Positions 9,032-19,605 are shown, counted from the stretch's first letter. The stretch: DNA of 35,300 bases from a bacterium (GCA_030428695.1 JAUIEM010000043.1:1-35300), one strand, 5' to 3'. Program-made: numbers and translations. The notes: a model not told the origin generated them from the letters alone.

Positions 9032-9160
9032 CCTCCCACGCTCCTGTACACCGTGCCCGCGGGCAGTCTATGCGCAAACGCGTCGCGGCGCAGCGCGGGG
9101 GCGCGGGCCTGGGCCGGAACGCGCCCCCCTGCACCACAAAAGCCCAGCTGCCCCAGCGGT

Positions 9161-9177
9161 TGCACCATAACGGTGCA
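9161..9177. promoter_or_regulatory. Small palindrome (possible operator) between divergent genes
   Basis: TGCACC (9161-9166) and GGTGCA (9172-9177) form a perfect inverted repeat with a 5-nt centre (ATAAC). It lies in the 259-nt gap between a gene starting at 9031 (minus) and one starting at 9291 (plus). A related half-site TGCACC with ACAAA after it occurs at about 9130. Position and symmetry suit a repressor site; nothing else supports it. Confidence 0.3.
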
Positions 9178-9290
9178 GTCGATGCGTGCCCGTGTCCCGC
9201 GAAGCCCCGTTTCCCCCGGCTTTGCGCGAATGGCACGCGAGGTGCTTTCCCTTGGGGCGAGGACCGATTCTCGCAACAGGGGGAGAGACC

Positions 9291-10136
9291 ATGATGGAGA
9301 TCAGATTCTGGGGCGTGCGCGGCTCGATTCCCGCGCCGGGAGCCCACACCTTGGAGTTCGGAGGCAACACCAGCTGCGTCGAGGTCCGCTGCGGCGGCCA
9401 GCGCATCATCTTCGACGCCGGCACCGGCATCCGCCTGCTCGGCAACGCGATCAAGGGGAAGGGGCCGCTCGACGCGCACCTGTTCCTCACCCACACCCAC
9501 TGGGACCACATCCAGGGACTGCCGTTCTTCACGCCGGCCTTCATCCCCGGCGGCCAGCTGCGCATCTACTGCGTGCGGCGCCCGGGGCCCGGGGTGGAAG
9601 AGCTGCTGGCCGGGCAGATGGCGAGCCCCTACTTCCCGGTCGGGCTCGACGCCTTCCAGAGCACCCTGACCTTCGCGGACATCGCCGACGGCGCGCCGGT
9701 CGTGCTCGGCGAGGACGTGCGCGTCACCCCGGCGGCGCTCAACCACCCGGACCGGGTCGCCGCCTTCCGCGTCGACCACGGGGGCCGCTCGGTGGTGTTC
9801 GCGACCGACACCGAGCACTACAGCTGCGCCGACCCGCGGCTGACGAAGCTGGCCCGGGGGGCGGACGTGCTGATCCACGACGCCCAGTACTGGGCCGAGG
9901 AATACGCCGGCGAGGTCGGCATGCCGCGGGTCGGCTGGGGCCACTCGACGGTCGACGCGGCCGCCGAGCAGGCGCGGGCCTGCGGGGTGGGGCAGCTCGT
10001 CCTGTTCCACCACGACCCCGACCGGGACGACGACGGGGTGCGCGCCCTCGAAGCCCACGCCCGCACCCTGTTCCCGGCCAGCAGCGCGGCCCGGGAGGGG
10101 CAGTGCATCGCCCTGCCGGAGGCGGTCGCGGCGTGA
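9291..10136 (+). CDS. Metallo-beta-lactamase-fold hydrolase (PhnP / cyclic-nucleotide phosphodiesterase-like)
   Basis: A 281-residue cytoplasmic di-metal hydrolase. The N-terminus [16 protein letters not shown], the GGNTSCVEV strand and the metal motif H68-T-H70-W-D72-H73 define the branch of the metallo-beta-lactamase superfamily that contains PhnP, RNase Z-like and class II phosphodiesterase-like enzymes. Further ligands are in ALNHPD, the aspartate in FATDTEHY and the late histidine in VLFHHDPD. Start at ATG 9291 with GGGGAGAG upstream. Eight bases separate its stop from the first start of the sigma-54 regulator that follows, so the two are probably one transcript. This branch acts on phosphodiester bonds; a cyclic nucleotide or other signal would suit co-transcription with a GAF-domain regulator, but that is inference. 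Confidence 0.88.
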   Translation: MMEIRFWGVRGSIPAPGAHTLEFGGNTSCVEVRCGGQRIIFDAGTGIRLLGNAIKGKGPLDAHLFLTHTHWDHIQGLPFFTPAFIPGGQLRIYCVRRPGPGVEELLAGQMASPYFPVGLDAFQSTLTFADIADGAPVVLGEDVRVTPAALNHPDRVAAFRVDHGGRSVVFATDTEHYSCADPRLTKLARGADVLIHDAQYWAEEYAGEVGMPRVGWGHSTVDAAAEQARACGVGQLVLFHHDPDRDDDGVRALEAHARTLFPASSAAREGQCIALPEAVAA

Positions 10137-10143
10137 AGGCGTT

Positions 10144-11640
<1,497 letters not shown>

Positions 11641-11703
11641 GCCGCAGGTGCGTCCCGCGGCCCGGGCTGCTACACTGGACGCTTTCCCAGCCAGGGTGAC
11701 GTG

Positions 11704-12990
11704 ATGACCGTCCTCGTCCAGTCCGAAATCGGCCGCCTGCGGCGCGTCGTGGTCCAGCCTCCGGGGCTGGCCCTGTCCCGCATGCTGCCGCGGCACATCC
11801 TGCCCCACTCGCCGGACTACCTGCTGTTCGACGACCTGCTCGACGTCGGCAACGCCCAGCGCGAGCACGAGGAGCTGGTGCGGGTGCTCGAGACCGCCGC
11901 CGAGGTCGGCATCTTCGAGGACATGCTCAAGCAGGTCTTCCGCGACTCCGCGGCGGCGCGCGCCGACGCGATCCGCGACGTCGCCCGGCTCGAGCAGCTC
12001 GACGAGGGCGACCGGCGCCGGCTCGAGGAGCTCCCGCCCGAGCGCCTGGCCGACGCTCTGATCGCCGGCACCGTCGACGGCACCCTGGAGGGCGAGGAGC
12101 TGTTCGCGCCGATCCCCAACCTCCTATTCAGCCGCGACCTGGTCGCGGTGATCGACGACCTGGTCATCGTCGGCATGGCGAGCAAACGGGCCCGCCAGCG
12201 CGAGTCGCTGCTGACCCGCACCCTGGTCGCGGCGCACCCCTGGTTCGCGCGCTCGCAGGTCGCCAAGATGACCCAGCGCGTCAACGTCGCGATGCGCGCC
12301 GCCCTGACCATCGAGGGCGGGGACGTGCTCGTGCTCGACAAGGAGAGCGTGTGCATCGGCTCGAGCGAGCGCACGAGCTGGGCCTCGAGCATGCAGCTCA
12401 GCCGCGAGATGTTCGCCCGCGGCGTGCGCCGGGTGTTCGTCGTCGAGATGCCGAAGCAGCGCAGCAGCATGCACCTCGACACCGTCTTCACCCTGCTCTC
12501 CCGCGACCGGGCGGCCGTCTACAAGCCGCTCGTCGCGCCGCGCAGCCCCGAGCAGGCCCACGTGACGGTGCTGACGCCGCTGCCCGGCGGAGGCGTCGGC
12601 GCCCACGAAGGCGGCAGCCTGTTCAAGGCCCTGGCCAGCCACGGCCTGCCCCTCGAGCCGGTCTACTGCGCCGGTGGCCATCCCCTGCACCAGGTGCGCG
12701 AGCAGTGGACCGACGGCGCGAACTTCGTCGCCCTCGCCCCCGGCGTGGTCATCGGCTACGCCCGCAACCGCTTCACCGCCCAGGCCCTCGAGCAGGCGGG
12801 CTTCGAGTGCCTGGCCGCCCGCGACTACCTCGGGCTGTTCGAGACGGAGTTCGGGGGCTCCTTCGACGCGGTGCTCGCCTCCGGACGCAAGCTCGCGATC
12901 CACATCGAGGGCTCGGAGCTGTGCCGCGGGCGCGGCGGTCCGCGCTGCCTGACGATGCCTCTGTGGCGGGATGCGGTCCCTGCGGTTTGA
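11704..12990 (+). CDS. arcA: Arginine deiminase
   Basis: A 428-residue enzyme of the guanidino-group-modifying superfamily that hydrolyses L-arginine to citrulline and ammonia, first step of the ADI pathway. Typical motifs are present in order: VVVQPPG near the N-terminus, NLLFSRD, IEGGDVLVLD, MHLDTVF, the GGHPLHQVREQWTDGANF block, and the catalytic cysteine C415 in GRGGPRCLTMPL. ATG 11704 (an overlapping GTG lies at 11701) follows AGGGTGA. The gene is 63 nt after the sigma-54 regulator on the same strand. No ornithine carbamoyltransferase, carbamate kinase or arginine/ornithine antiporter is next to it, so it either works with unlinked genes or serves another purpose such as ammonia production or nitrogen supply. 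Length is slightly above the usual ~410. Confidence 0.92.
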   Translation: MTVLVQSEIGRLRRVVVQPPGLALSRMLPRHILPHSPDYLLFDDLLDVGNAQREHEELVRVLETAAEVGIFEDMLKQVFRDSAAARADAIRDVARLEQLDEGDRRRLEELPPERLADALIAGTVDGTLEGEELFAPIPNLLFSRDLVAVIDDLVIVGMASKRARQRESLLTRTLVAAHPWFARSQVAKMTQRVNVAMRAALTIEGGDVLVLDKESVCIGSSERTSWASSMQLSREMFARGVRRVFVVEMPKQRSSMHLDTVFTLLSRDRAAVYKPLVAPRSPEQAHVTVLTPLPGGGVGAHEGGSLFKALASHGLPLEPVYCAGGHPLHQVREQWTDGANFVALAPGVVIGYARNRFTAQALEQAGFECLAARDYLGLFETEFGGSFDAVLASGRKLAIHIEGSELCRGRGGPRCLTMPLWRDAVPAV

Positions 12991-13414
12991 ACAGGACTTC
13001 CTGCATGTTCAGGATTTTCTGGATGGGAACGCGCGGCGGTGCATCCTCAGCCCGGTAATCAAACGGGCTCAACCAGAGGTGGAGGGTGTCTCCGCGGAGG
13101 CGCAACCGTTGGTGGTTGCGGCTCTGGAGGAAGCCGCTCCGCAGGCTCTTTCGCGTTCTGGCACAGCGCTTGCTTCCACTCCTCTCAGACGCGACCGAGA
13201 GGAAGAGACATGAGCTGCGCCACCGACCACCCCGTCCCCCATTCCCCCGCCTACGGCCGTGGCCTGAGCGCCCGAGGCCGGCTGCGCCGCCGGAGCCGTG
13301 GCCAGGCTGTCGGCCTGCGCCGGCTGCGGAATCGGTAGGGTTCCGCGCGCGGAGCCGCCTTCGGGGATCCACACGGCAGGCTTCCGACGGAGCCGGAAGG
13401 CTTGTGCCGCTTCG

Positions 13415-13442
13415 CGGGAGGGGGTGAACCCCTCCCCTACAT
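13415..13442 (-). repeat. REP-like palindromic repeat, unit 1 (AGGGG type)
   Basis: Arms CGGGAGGGGGT and ACCCCTCCCCTACA around a GAA centre form an imperfect palindrome. It is the inverted partner of unit 2, 53 nt away. The same sequence family occurs near 19.5, 31.2, 31.8 and 33.5 kb. Confidence 0.75.
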
Positions 13443-13495
13443 TCGGATAGGACCATCATTCTACGCGAGGCATCGCTTGCCTGCGTCGGAACCCC

Positions 13496-13523
13496 ATGTA
13501 GGGGCGGGGTTTACCACCGCCCG
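13496..13523 (+). repeat. REP-like palindromic repeat, unit 2 (GGGCGGGG type)
   Basis: Reads ATGTAGGGGCGGGGTTTACC then ACCGCCCG, an imperfect palindrome in inverted orientation to unit 1. The core GTAGGGGCGGGGTTTAC recurs at 19.6, 31.2 and 33.5 kb. Confidence 0.75.
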
Positions 13524-13544
13524 ACGCACGCGGGGGGATGTGCG

Positions 13545-13844
13545 TCACCGGGTTGCGTGGAACGTCTCCAACGCACCAGACCGGGCAGATCCTGCGCTGC
13601 GACGCCGCGCACTGCGGACTCTCTTCCTCACGCGTTCGCGCACGTCTTCCCATGCCAGGGTCTTCGCTTTCCCCGTCGCGACCTCGTCCGCTCGTCGAGC
13701 CAGCTCAGCCGCCAAAGCCTCGTCGTCGAGGCCTGCGTGAGGATCGATGGACCCCACCGTGTGGAGAATGTTGATCGCCAGCTCCAAACGCTCACGATCG
13801 GGGAGCGCAAGAGCGGCATGTAAGAGATCCTCTGCGTCCGACAT
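13545..13844 (-). CDS. Addiction-module antitoxin-like protein (Unstab_antitox type), orphan
   Basis: A 99-residue protein with the pattern of PF09720-type antitoxins: an N-terminal LLHAALALPDRERLELAINI helix, then LDDEALAAELARRADEVATG and AKTLAWEDVRERVRKR. ATG 13844 has a good GGAGGT ribosome binding site six bases upstream. Family members end about 75 residues in and normally overlap a ParE/RelE-like toxin; here the frame runs on for ~20 residues of low-complexity RSARRRSAGSARSGALETF and no toxin follows, only REP repeats. The gene is probably a decayed or orphan antitoxin whose true end was lost by frameshift or deletion. An 11-bp hairpin (13869-13893) sits upstream. Confidence 0.7.
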   Translation of the reverse strand: MSDAEDLLHAALALPDRERLELAINILHTVGSIDPHAGLDDEALAAELARRADEVATGKAKTLAWEDVRERVRKRVRSARRRSAGSARSGALETFHATR

Positions 13845-13868
13845 CGCGCACCTCCGCATCGTTCGTCT

Positions 13869-13893
13869 GGGCGTCGGGGGACCCCCGACGCCC
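13869..13893. terminator. Strong GC hairpin between nei and the antitoxin gene
   Basis: GGGCGTCGGGG (13869-13879) pairs perfectly with CCCCGACGCCC (13883-13893) around a 3-nt loop. It lies downstream of nei and upstream of the antitoxin start, both on the minus strand. No T-run follows, so it may be a factor-dependent terminator, an mRNA-stabilising hairpin or an operator. Confidence 0.4.
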
Positions 13894-13987
13894 ATGGTAG
13901 GATGCCAGCCTCCGATCCGAGATGTCAGCGAATGCAGACATTTGTTGTTTTTCGTGGAGGCGTCCACCGGACAGCTCGCCGTCTTCC

Positions 13988-14788
13988 TCAACGCGGCGAT
14001 GTCGGTCTGACCCCCTGGCAGCGCCCGCAGAAGTAGGTCGACCGCCCCGCGTCCCCCTGGCGGCGCATTGAGATCGGCGTCCCGCAGCGCCGGCAGGGCT
14101 GCTTCTGGCGCTTGTACACCCACAGCCGCCCGCCGTCGAAGCTGCGCCGGGTGGTGCGCGGGTAGCCGCGCAGGTTCTCGGACAGCAGCCGCCGGGCGAG
14201 GCGCAGGATGCCGAGCAGGCTCGCGTCGGACAGCTCCCGCACCGGGGTGAACGGGTTCACCCGGCCGAGGAACAGCACCTCCGACTTGTACACGTTGCCG
14301 ATGCCGCACACGATCGACTGCCGCATCACCGCGACGCCGATGGGCAGCTCCGCGTGCTCGCGGAAGCGCGCGGGAAGCTCCTCCAGCGCCAGCTCCGGGG
14401 CGAGCAGGTCCGGGCCGAGGGCGCGCAGGGCGGGGGAGGCCTCCGGCGACGGCAACAGCTCGACGACCGGGGCGTGGAAGCAGACCGCGTGCCAGGTCGC
14501 GGTCTCGAGCACGGCGTGGGCGCCGCGGCGGTGCTTCCGCCAGCTCTCCCCCGGCCGGTAGAGGTGCCAGCTGCCGGTCATCATCATGTGGGAGTGCAGC
14601 ACCGGCCCGTCGTCGAAGCACACGAGCAGGTGCTTGCCGCGCGCCTCGACCCGTGCGACCGTGCGTCCGACCCGCTCCTTCAGCCCCTCGAGCCGCGGCA
14701 GCACGCTCCACGCCCCGGTCAGGACCTCGCCGGCCAGCGCCTTCTGCAGCGTGCGGGCGGTGCGGTGGATCGTGTCGCCTTCAGGCAC
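13988..14788 (-). CDS. nei: DNA glycosylase/AP lyase, endonuclease VIII-like (Fpg/Nei family)
   Basis: A 266-residue base-excision-repair enzyme removing oxidised bases and cutting the abasic site. The mature N-terminus PEGDTIHRTAR gives the catalytic proline (P2) and E3; K52 in EARGKHLLV is the conserved lysine; the helix-two-turn-helix carries VCGIGNVYKSEVLF; and the zinc finger uses C232, C235, C254 and C257 (PCRRCGTPI, YFCGRCQ). The GDTIHR variant of the start is typical of Nei rather than MutM. Its ATG lies inside the end of the lhr gene (8-nt overlap), so the two are co-translated. Adjacent lhr and nei are known in mycobacteria (Rv3296/Rv3297), supporting a joint repair role. Confidence 0.92.
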   Translation of the reverse strand: MPEGDTIHRTARTLQKALAGEVLTGAWSVLPRLEGLKERVGRTVARVEARGKHLLVCFDDGPVLHSHMMMTGSWHLYRPGESWRKHRRGAHAVLETATWHAVCFHAPVVELLPSPEASPALRALGPDLLAPELALEELPARFREHAELPIGVAVMRQSIVCGIGNVYKSEVLFLGRVNPFTPVRELSDASLLGILRLARRLLSENLRGYPRTTRRSFDGGRLWVYKRQKQPCRRCGTPISMRRQGDAGRSTYFCGRCQGVRPTSPR

Positions 14789-17700
14789 GGGAGGGCCTCC
14801 GGTGGAAGCCGGCGGCGCTCGCGCTGAAGCCGCCAGCCTCTAGGTAGGGGGCGAGGGCCGAGCCGACCGCCGGCCCGCCGTCGACCCGCTCGAGCAGCAC
14901 CGCTTTGCCCCCGCGCAGGCCGGCGAGCGCCCGGACGAGGGCGCGGGCGGAGCGCCCGCGCGCGGGCTCGGCGTCGGGCAGGAAGCTCAGCAGGCTCTTG
15001 CCGCTCGGCACCAGGTAGCCGAGCAGCCGGCCCTGCCACAGGATCACCCGCGCCTCGGCCCGGCGCTGGGGGCCCTCTCCGGGACCCCCGGGATGCTCCG
15101 GCCAGGCGACCGCGGCGCCGTAGGGCGAGGCGGGGTCGCAGGCGGCGAGCACGGTGGCGGGGGAGGGGGCGGCGGAAGCCTCCGGCTCGCGGTGCCGGCG
15201 CAGCCGGTCTTCGGCTCCGGGCAGGGCGAACTGGGCGGCGCCGAGGCCGGCGACGAAGTAGCCGCGGCGCACGCGTCCGGAGTCCTCCAGCGCCTTGAGC
15301 AGCGGGTAGACCGCGGAGAAGCCGCCGGCGACGCCCTCCGCCCCGACCGCCTCCCGGGTCAGCACGCCGTGCCGCTCGAGCAGCTGGCTGACCAGGGCCG
15401 AGGCGCGCTCGGTGCTCGAGGGGCCGTCCGCTTCCGGGGCGGGCATTAGCCACCAGCGCCCGGAGGAGCCGGGCGGACCGGCCCGGGGCGCGCTGCGCCG
15501 CAGCCGGCGGCGGCGTCCACGCCGGCCGCTGGTCGGGGCGCCGGCGCGCAGGCTGCGCAGGGGGGCGAGGGTGTCGTTGCTGACCTCGCCGTTCCAGACC
15601 AGGTCCCACAGGGCGGTCAGGATCTCCTGGGGGAAGTTGCCGAGCGCGCTGCACAGGTCCCGGAAGAACAGCGCCCCGCGCGCCTCGAGCTGCTCGCGGA
15701 TGCGCACGTGCAGGCTGCCCGTCAGGGGCTCGGACGGCATCGCCAGCAGCGGGTAGTGCTCGGCGAGGAACAGCGCGATGCGCCCGTCCCGCGGCCCGAG
15801 GGACTGCACCCCGCGCCAGATCACCTCGCCGCTCGCGCACAGCTCGTCGAGGTCGCGGCGGTCGAAGCGCTCGAGGCGGGCGGGCAGGATGCGCTCCTCG
15901 AGGTCCGAGGCCGGCAGCGGCGCCCCCTGCAGCTGCTCGAGGCTGGTCAGCAGCGGCTCCAGCCCCGCGCGCGCCCGGCCGAGCTGGTGCCACTCGGCGA
16001 GGAAGCGCACCAGGGCGTCGGGCTCGACCGGCTCGACCTCCGCCCGCAGCCGCGCCAGCGAGCGCCGCTTGAGCTGCCGCAGCACGTCGAGGGAGCACCA
16101 CTCGCGGCCGCGCCCCCCGGGCAGGAACTCGCCCTCGACGACCCGCTCCGCCTCGGCCAGCCGCTCGAGCACCACCCGCACCGGCGCCGGCCCGAGGCCG
16201 AAGCGGCGGGCGACCGCGTCGACGCGGAAGGGCCCGTGGGTGCGGGCGTAGCGGCTCAAGAGGTCGCCGAGGGGATCGGCGACCGGCTCGAGCAGCGCCC
16301 CCGGCAGCCCCGGCGGCGGCACGCAGCCGAGGGCGTCCCGGTAGCGGGCGACGTCCTCGACCGCGATCCAGCGTGTCTCGCCGCCGATCGGCAGGGCGAC
16401 GATGCGGCGCCCGGCGGCGAGCTCCGCGAGCCAGCCGTCGAGGGCTTCCGGGGGCGTGCAGCGGGCCCGCAGCTCCGCTTCCGACAGATCCCCCAGGCCC
16501 TGCAACAGGTCGTGGACCGCGTCGACGTGCCGCGCTCCCCGCCCGTCCAGCCGCTGCAGCCGCAGCTCGGTGTCGGCGATCGCCTGCGGGTCGAGCAGCT
16601 CCCGCAGCTCCGGTTCCCCCAGCAATTCGCGCAGCTGGGCGTGGTCGAGGGACAGCATCTGCGCGCGCCGCTCGGCCAGCGGCGCATCGCCCTCGTAGAT
16701 GAAGCGGGCGACGTAGGAGAACAGCAGCGAGGAGGCGAAGGGCGACGGCGTCCGCGTGGAGATCTCGCGCACCGCCACCCGCCGCCCGCGCACGTCGGCG
16801 AGCAGACTGCGCAGGCCGGGCACGTCGAAGACGTCGCGCAGGCACTCTCTGTAGGTCTCGAGGATGATCGGGAAGTCCGGGTAGCGCGCCGCGACCTTGA
16901 GCAGGGCGGCGGCCTTGCGCCGCTGGGTCCAGAGCGGCGTGCGCTTGCCGGGGCGGCGGGTCGGGATCAACAGGGCGCGGCCGGCGTTCTCGCGGAAGCG
17001 GCTCGCGAACAGCGAGGTGTCGGCGAGCTGCCGGGTGACGAGCTCTTCGACTTCCTCCGGCTCCGGCAGGAACAGCGCGGTGTCCGGCGCCGAAGAGGTG
17101 CCGGGCAGGCGGAAGACCATGCCGTCGTCCGACCACATCGTGTCCGCCTCGAGCCCGAGCTGCCCGCGCAGCAGCGCCGAGACCGCTGTCACCCAGGGCG
17201 CGTGCACCGGCGCCCCGAAAGGCGTCAGCATCGCGATGCAGAGGTCGCCGACCTCGTCCTGGAAGCGCTCGATGACCAGCACCCGGTCGGTCGGCACCGC
17301 CCCGGCCTCGCGCTGGTCCTCGAGGTAGCGGACGAGGTTGTCGGCGGCCCGGGCGTCGAGGGCGTGCTCCTCCTCGAGGGTCTTGCGGGCCGTCGCCGCG
17401 GGCACGGCGAGCAGCTCGCGGCAGAGGGCGCCGATCGCGTCCCCGAGCTCCTTCGGGCGCCCGGGGGCGTCGCCGTGCCAGAAGGGCATCTTGCCCGGCT
17501 CGCCCGGCGCGGGGCTGACCAGCACGCGGTCGTGGGAGATCTCCTCGATGCGCCAGGAGGAAGCGCCGAGCAGGAACACGTCGCCGGTGCGCGACTCGAA
17601 CACCATCTCCTCGTCGAGCTCCCCGACCCGCGTCGGCTTCTCGGCGCCGGCGAGGAACACCCCGTACAGCCCCCGGTCGGGGATGGTCCCGGCGTTGGCG

Positions 17701-19235
17701 ATCGCGAGCAGCTGCGAGCCCTTGCGTGGCCGCAGCATGCCGGCGATGCGGTCCCAGGTGAGGCGCGCCCGCAGCTCCCCGAACTCGTCGCTCGGGTAGC
17801 GCCCGGACAGCATGTCCAGCACCCCCTCGAAGGCCCGCCGCGGCAGCGCGGCGAAGGGCGCCGCCCCGCGCACCAGGCGGAACACCGCGCTGACCGGCAG
17901 GGGCCCGGCGACCACCAGGGCGACGATCTGCTGGGCGAGCACGTCGAGGGGGTTGCGCGGGTAGTAGCTCGCCTCGACCCGGCCGGTCTGGATCGCCCGC
18001 ACGATCGCCGCGCAGGCGAGCAGGTCGCCGCGGTACTTCGGGAAGATCGCCCCGCGCGAGGCCGCGCCGACGTGGTGGCCGGCCCGGCCGATGCGCTGGA
18101 CCCCGCTCGCCACCGAGGTCGGCGCCTCGATCTGGATCACGAGGTCCACCGCCCCCATATCGATGCCGAGCTCGAGGCTGGAGGTCGCGACGATCGCCGG
18201 CAAGAGGCCCTGCTTGAGGCGGTCCTCGATGCTGCTGCGCAGCTCGCGGGCGAGGGAGCCGTGGTGCGCGGCGGCGAGCTCTTCCTCGGCCGCCTCGTTC
18301 AGGGCGCCGGCCAGGCGCTCGGCCAGGCGCCGGCTGTTGACGAACAGCATCGTCGAGCGGTGCGCCCGGATCAGCTCGACCAGCCGCGGATAGATCGACG
18401 GCCAGATCGAGCGCTTGCGGGGGCCGAGGGAGGCGGGCCCGGAGAGCAGCTCTTCCTCTTCCGCCAGCCGCGCCATGTCCTCGACCGGGACCTCGACGCA
18501 CAGCTCGAAGGGCTTCGGCGTGCTCGCGTCGACGATGGTGACCGGCCGGGGCGCGACCGGTCCGTCCTCCTCCGGCACCTCCGCGCCGCCGAGCAGCCGC
18601 GCGACCTCGTCGAGGGGGCGCTGGGTGGCGGACAGGCCGATGCGCTGGAAGCCGCTCCCTTTCAGGGCCTGCAGCCGCTCCAGCGAGAGGAAGAGATGCG
18701 CCCCGCGCTTGTTCGGCACCAGGGAGTGGATCTCGTCGACGATCACCGTCTCGACCGTCGTCAGGATCGCCCGCACCCGCGAGGTCAGCATCAGGTACAG
18801 GGACTCGGGGGTGGTGATCAGGATGTCCGGCGGCTGCCGGCCCATCATCCGCCGCTCCTTCTGCGGCGTGTCCCCCGAGCGCACCCCGACGATCGGCGCC
18901 CGGAAGCGCTCTCCGACCCGCTGGGCGACCGCCCGGATGCCCGCCAGCGGCGCCCGCAGGTTGCGCTCGACATCGACCCCGAGGGCCTTGAGCGGAGAGA
19001 TGTACAGCACCCGCACGCCCGGTTCCTCCGGCGCCGGCCCGAACATCAGCCGGTCGATCGCGACCAGGAAGGCGGCGAGCGTCTTGCCGGAGCCGGTCGG
19101 CGCGAGCAGCAGCGTCGACTCCCCGGCGACGATCGGCTCCCAGCCCTTCGTCTGGGCCTCGGTCGGCGCCGCGAAGGAGGTCTGGAACCAGCGCCGGGTG
19201 CAGCGGTGGGCGAAGGCGAGGGGGTCGGTGGCCAT
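14781..19235 (-). CDS. lhr: Lhr-type large ATP-dependent DNA helicase
   Basis: A 1484-residue superfamily 2 helicase of the Lhr family (usually about 1500 residues), a 3'-5' DNA translocase acting in DNA repair. Early motifs are clear: the Q-motif region FAAPTEAQTKGW, Walker A APTGSGKT (residues ~45-52), TTPESLYLML, and Walker B/DEIH at ~167-170 followed by SLVPNKRG. Motifs IV-VI are in TMLFVNSRRLAERLAG, LELGIDMGAVDLV and QRIGRAGHHVG. The long C-terminal part contains the winged-helix and Lhr core domains. ATG 19235 is preferred to an upstream ATG at 19265 because only it has a GAGG upstream. A proline/arginine-rich linker (~residues 1205-1245) is less conserved. It overlaps nei downstream. 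Confidence 0.95.
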   Translation of the reverse strand: MATDPLAFAHRCTRRWFQTSFAAPTEAQTKGWEPIVAGESTLLLAPTGSGKTLAAFLVAIDRLMFGPAPEEPGVRVLYISPLKALGVDVERNLRAPLAGIRAVAQRVGERFRAPIVGVRSGDTPQKERRMMGRQPPDILITTPESLYLMLTSRVRAILTTVETVIVDEIHSLVPNKRGAHLFLSLERLQALKGSGFQRIGLSATQRPLDEVARLLGGAEVPEEDGPVAPRPVTIVDASTPKPFELCVEVPVEDMARLAEEEELLSGPASLGPRKRSIWPSIYPRLVELIRAHRSTMLFVNSRRLAERLAGALNEAAEEELAAAHHGSLARELRSSIEDRLKQGLLPAIVATSSLELGIDMGAVDLVIQIEAPTSVASGVQRIGRAGHHVGAASRGAIFPKYRGDLLACAAIVRAIQTGRVEASYYPRNPLDVLAQQIVALVVAGPLPVSAVFRLVRGAAPFAALPRRAFEGVLDMLSGRYPSDEFGELRARLTWDRIAGMLRPRKGSQLLAIANAGTIPDRGLYGVFLAGAEKPTRVGELDEEMVFESRTGDVFLLGASSWRIEEISHDRVLVSPAPGEPGKMPFWHGDAPGRPKELGDAIGALCRELLAVPAATARKTLEEEHALDARAADNLVRYLEDQREAGAVPTDRVLVIERFQDEVGDLCIAMLTPFGAPVHAPWVTAVSALLRGQLGLEADTMWSDDGMVFRLPGTSSAPDTALFLPEPEEVEELVTRQLADTSLFASRFRENAGRALLIPTRRPGKRTPLWTQRRKAAALLKVAARYPDFPIILETYRECLRDVFDVPGLRSLLADVRGRRVAVREISTRTPSPFASSLLFSYVARFIYEGDAPLAERRAQMLSLDHAQLRELLGEPELRELLDPQAIADTELRLQRLDGRGARHVDAVHDLLQGLGDLSEAELRARCTPPEALDGWLAELAAGRRIVALPIGGETRWIAVEDVARYRDALGCVPPPGLPGALLEPVADPLGDLLSRYARTHGPFRVDAVARRFGLGPAPVRVVLERLAEAERVVEGEFLPGGRGREWCSLDVLRQLKRRSLARLRAEVEPVEPDALVRFLAEWHQLGRARAGLEPLLTSLEQLQGAPLPASDLEERILPARLERFDRRDLDELCASGEVIWRGVQSLGPRDGRIALFLAEHYPLLAMPSEPLTGSLHVRIREQLEARGALFFRDLCSALGNFPQEILTALWDLVWNGEVSNDTLAPLRSLRAGAPTSGRRGRRRRLRRSAPRAGPPGSSGRWWLMPAPEADGPSSTERASALVSQLLERHGVLTREAVGAEGVAGGFSAVYPLLKALEDSGRVRRGYFVAGLGAAQFALPGAEDRLRRHREPEASAAPSPATVLAACDPASPYGAAVAWPEHPGGPGEGPQRRAEARVILWQGRLLGYLVPSGKSLLSFLPDAEPARGRSARALVRALAGLRGGKAVLLERVDGGPAVGSALAPYLEAGGFSASAAGFHRRPSRA

Positions 19236-19551
19236 GGGCCTCGGCCGGTGCGGGGGACCGCCCATTCTACGGGCTGGAGGAGGGCCGGGAAAGGAGGAGC
19301 GCGGCTGCAGGCCGAGGCGCCTGCGAGAGCCTCGAGGGGAAGACGACCGGGAACGTGTGTCGGTTCCTGCGTTGAGATCGGTGGGTGGGGGAAAGGATGG
19401 AAAAAGTCATAAGGAATGCAGGAGGTCAGGAAGTCAGGAAAGACAAGAAGGAGGGTTGAATGGCGAGGTAGAGTGGCGAGGCGGCGAAGGGTGGTGTGGT
19501 CTTCTAGCGTAAGTTCTGCCTCGCGAGGGGAAGTCAGTTCCCGAAGTACGA

Positions 19552-19579
19552 CGGGAGGGGGTAAACCCCTCCCCTACAT
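19552..19579 (-). repeat. REP-like palindromic repeat, unit 3 (AGGGG type)
   Basis: CGGGAGGGGGTAAACCCCTC followed by CCCTACAT; a near-perfect palindrome. It is separated by a 26-nt spacer (TTGTCCACGACTGCTAGATA core) from inverted unit 4. Confidence 0.8.
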
Positions 19580-19605
19580 GGTTGTCCACGACTGCTAGAT
19601 AACTC

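Larger units (their letters stand above)
12991..13544. other. Gene-poor stretch with an inverted pair of palindromic repeats
   Basis: I find no convincing gene. After the arcA stop there is AT-richer DNA (TTCAGGATTTTCTGGATGGG). A 42-codon reading frame at 13210-13338 has a fair GAGAGGAAGA upstream but an arginine-rich low-complexity product, so I do not call it. The right half holds two REP-like units listed separately. Confidence 0.6.

Noticed and set aside
12971..13213. 80-codon frame overlapping the arcA end
   Set aside because: Starts inside arcA without a ribosome binding site and runs through intergenic filler sequence.
13210..13338. 42-codon frame after arcA with a fair ribosome binding site
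   Set aside because: Arginine-rich low-complexity product and no recognisable motif; not enough to call a gene.
14719..18501. Very long reading frame antiparallel or out of frame to lhr (1260 codons)
   Set aside because: Its product is an arginine/alanine/proline-rich low-complexity chain caused by high GC at third positions; lhr in the other frame has every helicase motif.
15708..19412. Plus-strand frame of 1234 codons across lhr
   Set aside because: GC-driven shadow with no domain; lies wholly opposite a clear gene.
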